This document shows positions 62,490 through 64,000 of a stretch of 64,000 nt of DNA, piece after piece. Origin of the DNA: Fimbriimonadales bacterium (lineage in GTDB: Bacteria; Armatimonadota; Fimbriimonadia; Fimbriimonadales; ATM1); assembly GCA_035559795.1 (NCBI GenBank), contig DATMAR010000007.1:62001-126000 (forward strand). Reading direction: 5' to 3'. Position 1 is the first letter of the stretch, and every line of letters starts with the position of its first letter. A program made the position numbers and the translations under genes. The notes beneath the pieces were generated by a model that ran no database searches, was not told the origin of the DNA, and worked only from the letters and a program-made list of their open reading frames with translations.

Positions 62490-62900
62490 ATGCGAAAGAA
62501 AGAAGAAAACTTAGAACAAACATTGGAACCGGCTGAAAAAGTGCCTTCCGAAATGACAGAAGTCGAAGAGGTGGTTAAAAAAACCCAGGCGCGAGAGCCG
62601 CGTCTGCGGAACCGAAAACGCCGCAAAGTTTCCTTTTTAACTATAGAAAAAATTGATAGAGTGGATTATAAGGATGTCCAACTGCTGAAACGCTTTCTCA
62701 ACGACCAAGGAAAAATCCTCCCTGCGAGAAACACAGGCAATACTGCAAAGCAGCAACGAATGATAAGCCGTGCAATACGAAGAGCGAGAGAAATGGCTCT
62801 GCTTCCGTTCGACGGATTAGAAACGGGAGGTGGGGAGTACTCCTATGCGCGCAGGTCGAGATCAAGAGCCAGGCAAGAACCGAGAGAAGAATCTCAATAG
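62490..62900 (+). CDS. rpsR: 30S ribosomal protein S18, extended
   Basis: The 136-residue protein contains the full S18 core ([50 protein letters not shown], about residues 54-103). The typical length is 70-90, so an acidic N-terminal extension of about 45 residues and a basic/acidic tail of about 33 residues are added. rpsF and rplI, the usual partners, are not next to it. GAGGA lies 7 bases before the ATG. Confidence 0.9.
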   Translation: MRKKEENLEQTLEPAEKVPSEMTEVEEVVKKTQAREPRLRNRKRRKVSFLTIEKIDRVDYKDVQLLKRFLNDQGKILPARNTGNTAKQQRMISRAIRRAREMALLPFDGLETGGGEYSYARRSRSRARQEPREESQ

Positions 62901-62954
62901 AGTTTTTGCTTCCTAAAACGAGTTCGCGTGTGTTCACGAAAACGAATATCCATC

Positions 62955-63518
62955 TTGAAATGGTTTCTTCTTATATTTTGTTTTTCGTTTTTATGCGCTT
63001 CCTGTAAAAGTGCGCAAGACTGGATGCCGTTAGTGCCGGGAAAATCGTGGCGCTATGTTGCGAAAACCCCTTTACGAAGTGGAACCTATCGACTCCGTGT
63101 GAATGGTGAAACTCGTGTAGGACTCGAAAGAGGTTATCTCTTAGAAAGCGAAAGCGGCAACACGAAAATGGCATGGTCGAGAAATTCTTTGGTCGTATCT
63201 CAAATGGGCGGCATCGAATTTCACCCCCCCCTGACTTTACTGAAACCTACGGAAGGCAAAACCTCATGGACATATTCTGGAACAGTAAAAACTCCTTTTG
63301 CAGAAGAAAATACACGAATACGAATCATGCAAGAACCTGCCGAATTAAAAATTGGCGGCATATCCCATTCCACGATTCTCGTCACACTGACGATGCGTTT
63401 TCAAAAACAGGATATCGAGTGGAAAAACTGGTTCGAAAAAGGAAGAGGAATTTTACGACAAGAGCAACGAAACAACGGTAGATTCGCTCTAAGCATGGAA
63501 TTAATTCGAGAAGACTAA
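62955..63518 (+). CDS. Lipoprotein of unknown function
   Basis: The protein has about 187 residues from a TTG with a good signal peptide (KWFLLIFCFSFLCASC, lipobox LCASC). An upstream GTG at 62928 is possible. The mature part is beta-rich (MPLVPGKSWRYVAKTPLRSGTYRLRVNGETRVGLERGYLLESES). I recognise only the W-x-Y-x-opening common in small bacterial lipoproteins of unknown role. It follows rpsR on the same strand. An imperfect direct repeat (AGACTAATTTTT, AGACTAAGTTTTT) straddles its stop. Confidence 0.65.
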   Translation: MKWFLLIFCFSFLCASCKSAQDWMPLVPGKSWRYVAKTPLRSGTYRLRVNGETRVGLERGYLLESESGNTKMAWSRNSLVVSQMGGIEFHPPLTLLKPTEGKTSWTYSGTVKTPFAEENTRIRIMQEPAELKIGGISHSTILVTLTMRFQKQDIEWKNWFEKGRGILRQEQRNNGRFALSMELIRED

Positions 63519-63534
63519 TTTTTAGACTAAGTTT

Positions 63535-63855
63535 TTAAGCGTTAACCGAACGCCCACAATTCGGACAAACCTTCAAGCGCGAATCGTAAACCTCTGCGCA
63601 AAAAGGGCAAAACACCGATTTCCCCTCTTCCTCTTCCGTTTTTTTCGGTTTCTCCTTGCGCTCCTCCATTTCTCGCAACAGACGTAAATCATAAGGGTCT
63701 TCTCGAAGTGCCTTTATACCGACGGCTGCGAAATAGACCGTCCCGATTGCGAAAACGACTCCTAAAAACAACGCCCGCGCAAATAATGCCGTCAGCAGTA
63801 AACACACTGCCGATAAACCGAATGCCAACCAAACCGAAGCGGTCCAACGAGACAT
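63535..63855 (-). CDS. Small membrane protein with C-terminal zinc ribbon
   Basis: The 106-residue protein has two hydrophobic segments (ASVWLAFGLSAVCLLLTALFA and FLGVVFAIGTVYFAAVGI), a charged linker (REMEERKEKPKKTEEEEGK) and a CPFC...CPNC zinc ribbon at residues 83-99. It converges with the lipoprotein gene. A further minus-strand gene ends 11 bases upstream of its start and is cut by the window edge. Confidence 0.75.
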   Translation of the reverse strand: MSRWTASVWLAFGLSAVCLLLTALFARALFLGVVFAIGTVYFAAVGIKALREDPYDLRLLREMEERKEKPKKTEEEEGKSVFCPFCAEVYDSRLKVCPNCGRSVNA

Positions 63856-63866
63856 TTCTCTATATT

Positions 63867-64000
63867 TTACGATTCTTTCTCTAATCGAGGTTCGATAGCC
63901 TCTAAGATATTTTTAATTTCCTGGCGAGCCTCTACGATTTGTCGGAACCTCTTGTCCGTAATCAATGCGAAACGAAAAGCCATATCTACCAACTCTAAAA
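63867..64000 (-). CDS. C-terminal fragment of an unrecognised protein (cut by the window edge)
   Basis: About 44 codons remain. The visible end is helical and charged (ITDKRFRQIVEARQEIKNIL, then EAIEPRLEKES). It is spaced 11 bases from the following zinc-ribbon gene on the same strand, so the two are probably co-transcribed. I cannot assign a family. Confidence 0.55.
   Translation of the reverse strand, partial: LELVDMAFRFALITDKRFRQIVEARQEIKNILEAIEPRLEKES

Noticed and set aside
1-64000. A changed genetic code with TGA read as Trp or Cys everywhere
   Set aside because: TGA ends several conserved genes at normal lengths here (rex at 21337, rbsB at 15036, mreB at 59877, mreC at 60680), so it is a regular stop.

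Overview
The window reads as the chromosome of a Gram-negative-like, non-proteobacterial organism. An Armatimonadota lineage (Fimbriimonadia type) is my best guess, but only a guess. The indications are a SLH-domain protein, an LptD-like outer-membrane protein, RemA fused into an mreBCD operon, TAT-exported Gfo/Idh/MocA and DUF1080/ThuA sugar-metabolism genes, DUF1573 and multihaem cytochrome genes, and frequent secreted proteins. GC content is near 48 percent by eye. About 65 genes are packed closely on both strands, with short operons and many 4-13 bp start/stop overlaps.

The main discovery is a selenocysteine (Sec) system. A tRNA-Sec gene (selC, anticodon TCA, 46650-46743, minus) lies in the window. 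Three genes are each interrupted by exactly one in-frame TGA at a position where a redox cysteine is expected, and the frame continues on the other side. They are two secreted TlpA-like thioredoxins with a U-x-x-C motif (1490-2584 plus; 3998-4549 minus) and a secreted five-repeat FG-GAP/VCBS protein with a U-C pair (10165-11412 plus). Two of the TGAs are followed at the right distance by strong hairpins with short G-containing loops, as expected for bacterial SECIS elements; the third has a weaker one. TGA also serves as a normal stop in conserved genes here, so this is local recoding. An automatic gene caller would split each of these genes in two.

Layout. 1-2.6 kb: end of murA, a stand-alone mreB and Sec-thioredoxin 1. 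2.7-7.9 kb: SLH protein, a two-gene thioredoxin operon (Sec-thioredoxin 2 plus a one-cysteine TlpA relative), TetR regulator, ThuA-like, ApbE and SUMF1-like genes. 7.9-17.2 kb: a carbohydrate cluster with two Gfo/Idh/MocA dehydrogenases, a hydroxypyruvate-isomerase-like protein, the Sec FG-GAP protein, a ribose-type ABC transporter (rbsACB) and DUF1080. 17.3-23 kb: M48 peptidase, two secreted proteins, tRNA-Val and rex-nadB. 23.2-33.5 kb: a run of large secreted or envelope genes on the minus strand (LptD-like with Ig domain, subtilase, CsgG-like). 33.6-37.8 kb: coaE, rpsA-like, pyrimidine-nucleoside phosphorylase and a lipoprotein. 37.2-38.3 kb: palindromic repeats. 38.3-47.8 kb: zinc ribbons, membrane proteins, glutamate dehydrogenase 1, tyrA-aroA-cmk, TfoX-like, selC, dapF and tRNA-Ala. 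48-50.3 kb: a small accessory-looking pair (unknown protein and SNF2 helicase) just behind tRNA-Ala. 50.4-54.3 kb: metallophosphatase-cytochrome, DUF1573 and FAD oxidase. 54.4-64 kb: Ig-like membrane protein, pcp, purH, remA-mreBCD, glutamate dehydrogenase 2, rpsR and small genes.

A second window-wide signal is compositional. I counted about 80 runs of six or more G or C, most of them exactly seven long. Nearly all lie inside genes, where they encode Gly-Gly as GGG GGG or Pro-Pro as CCC CCC.
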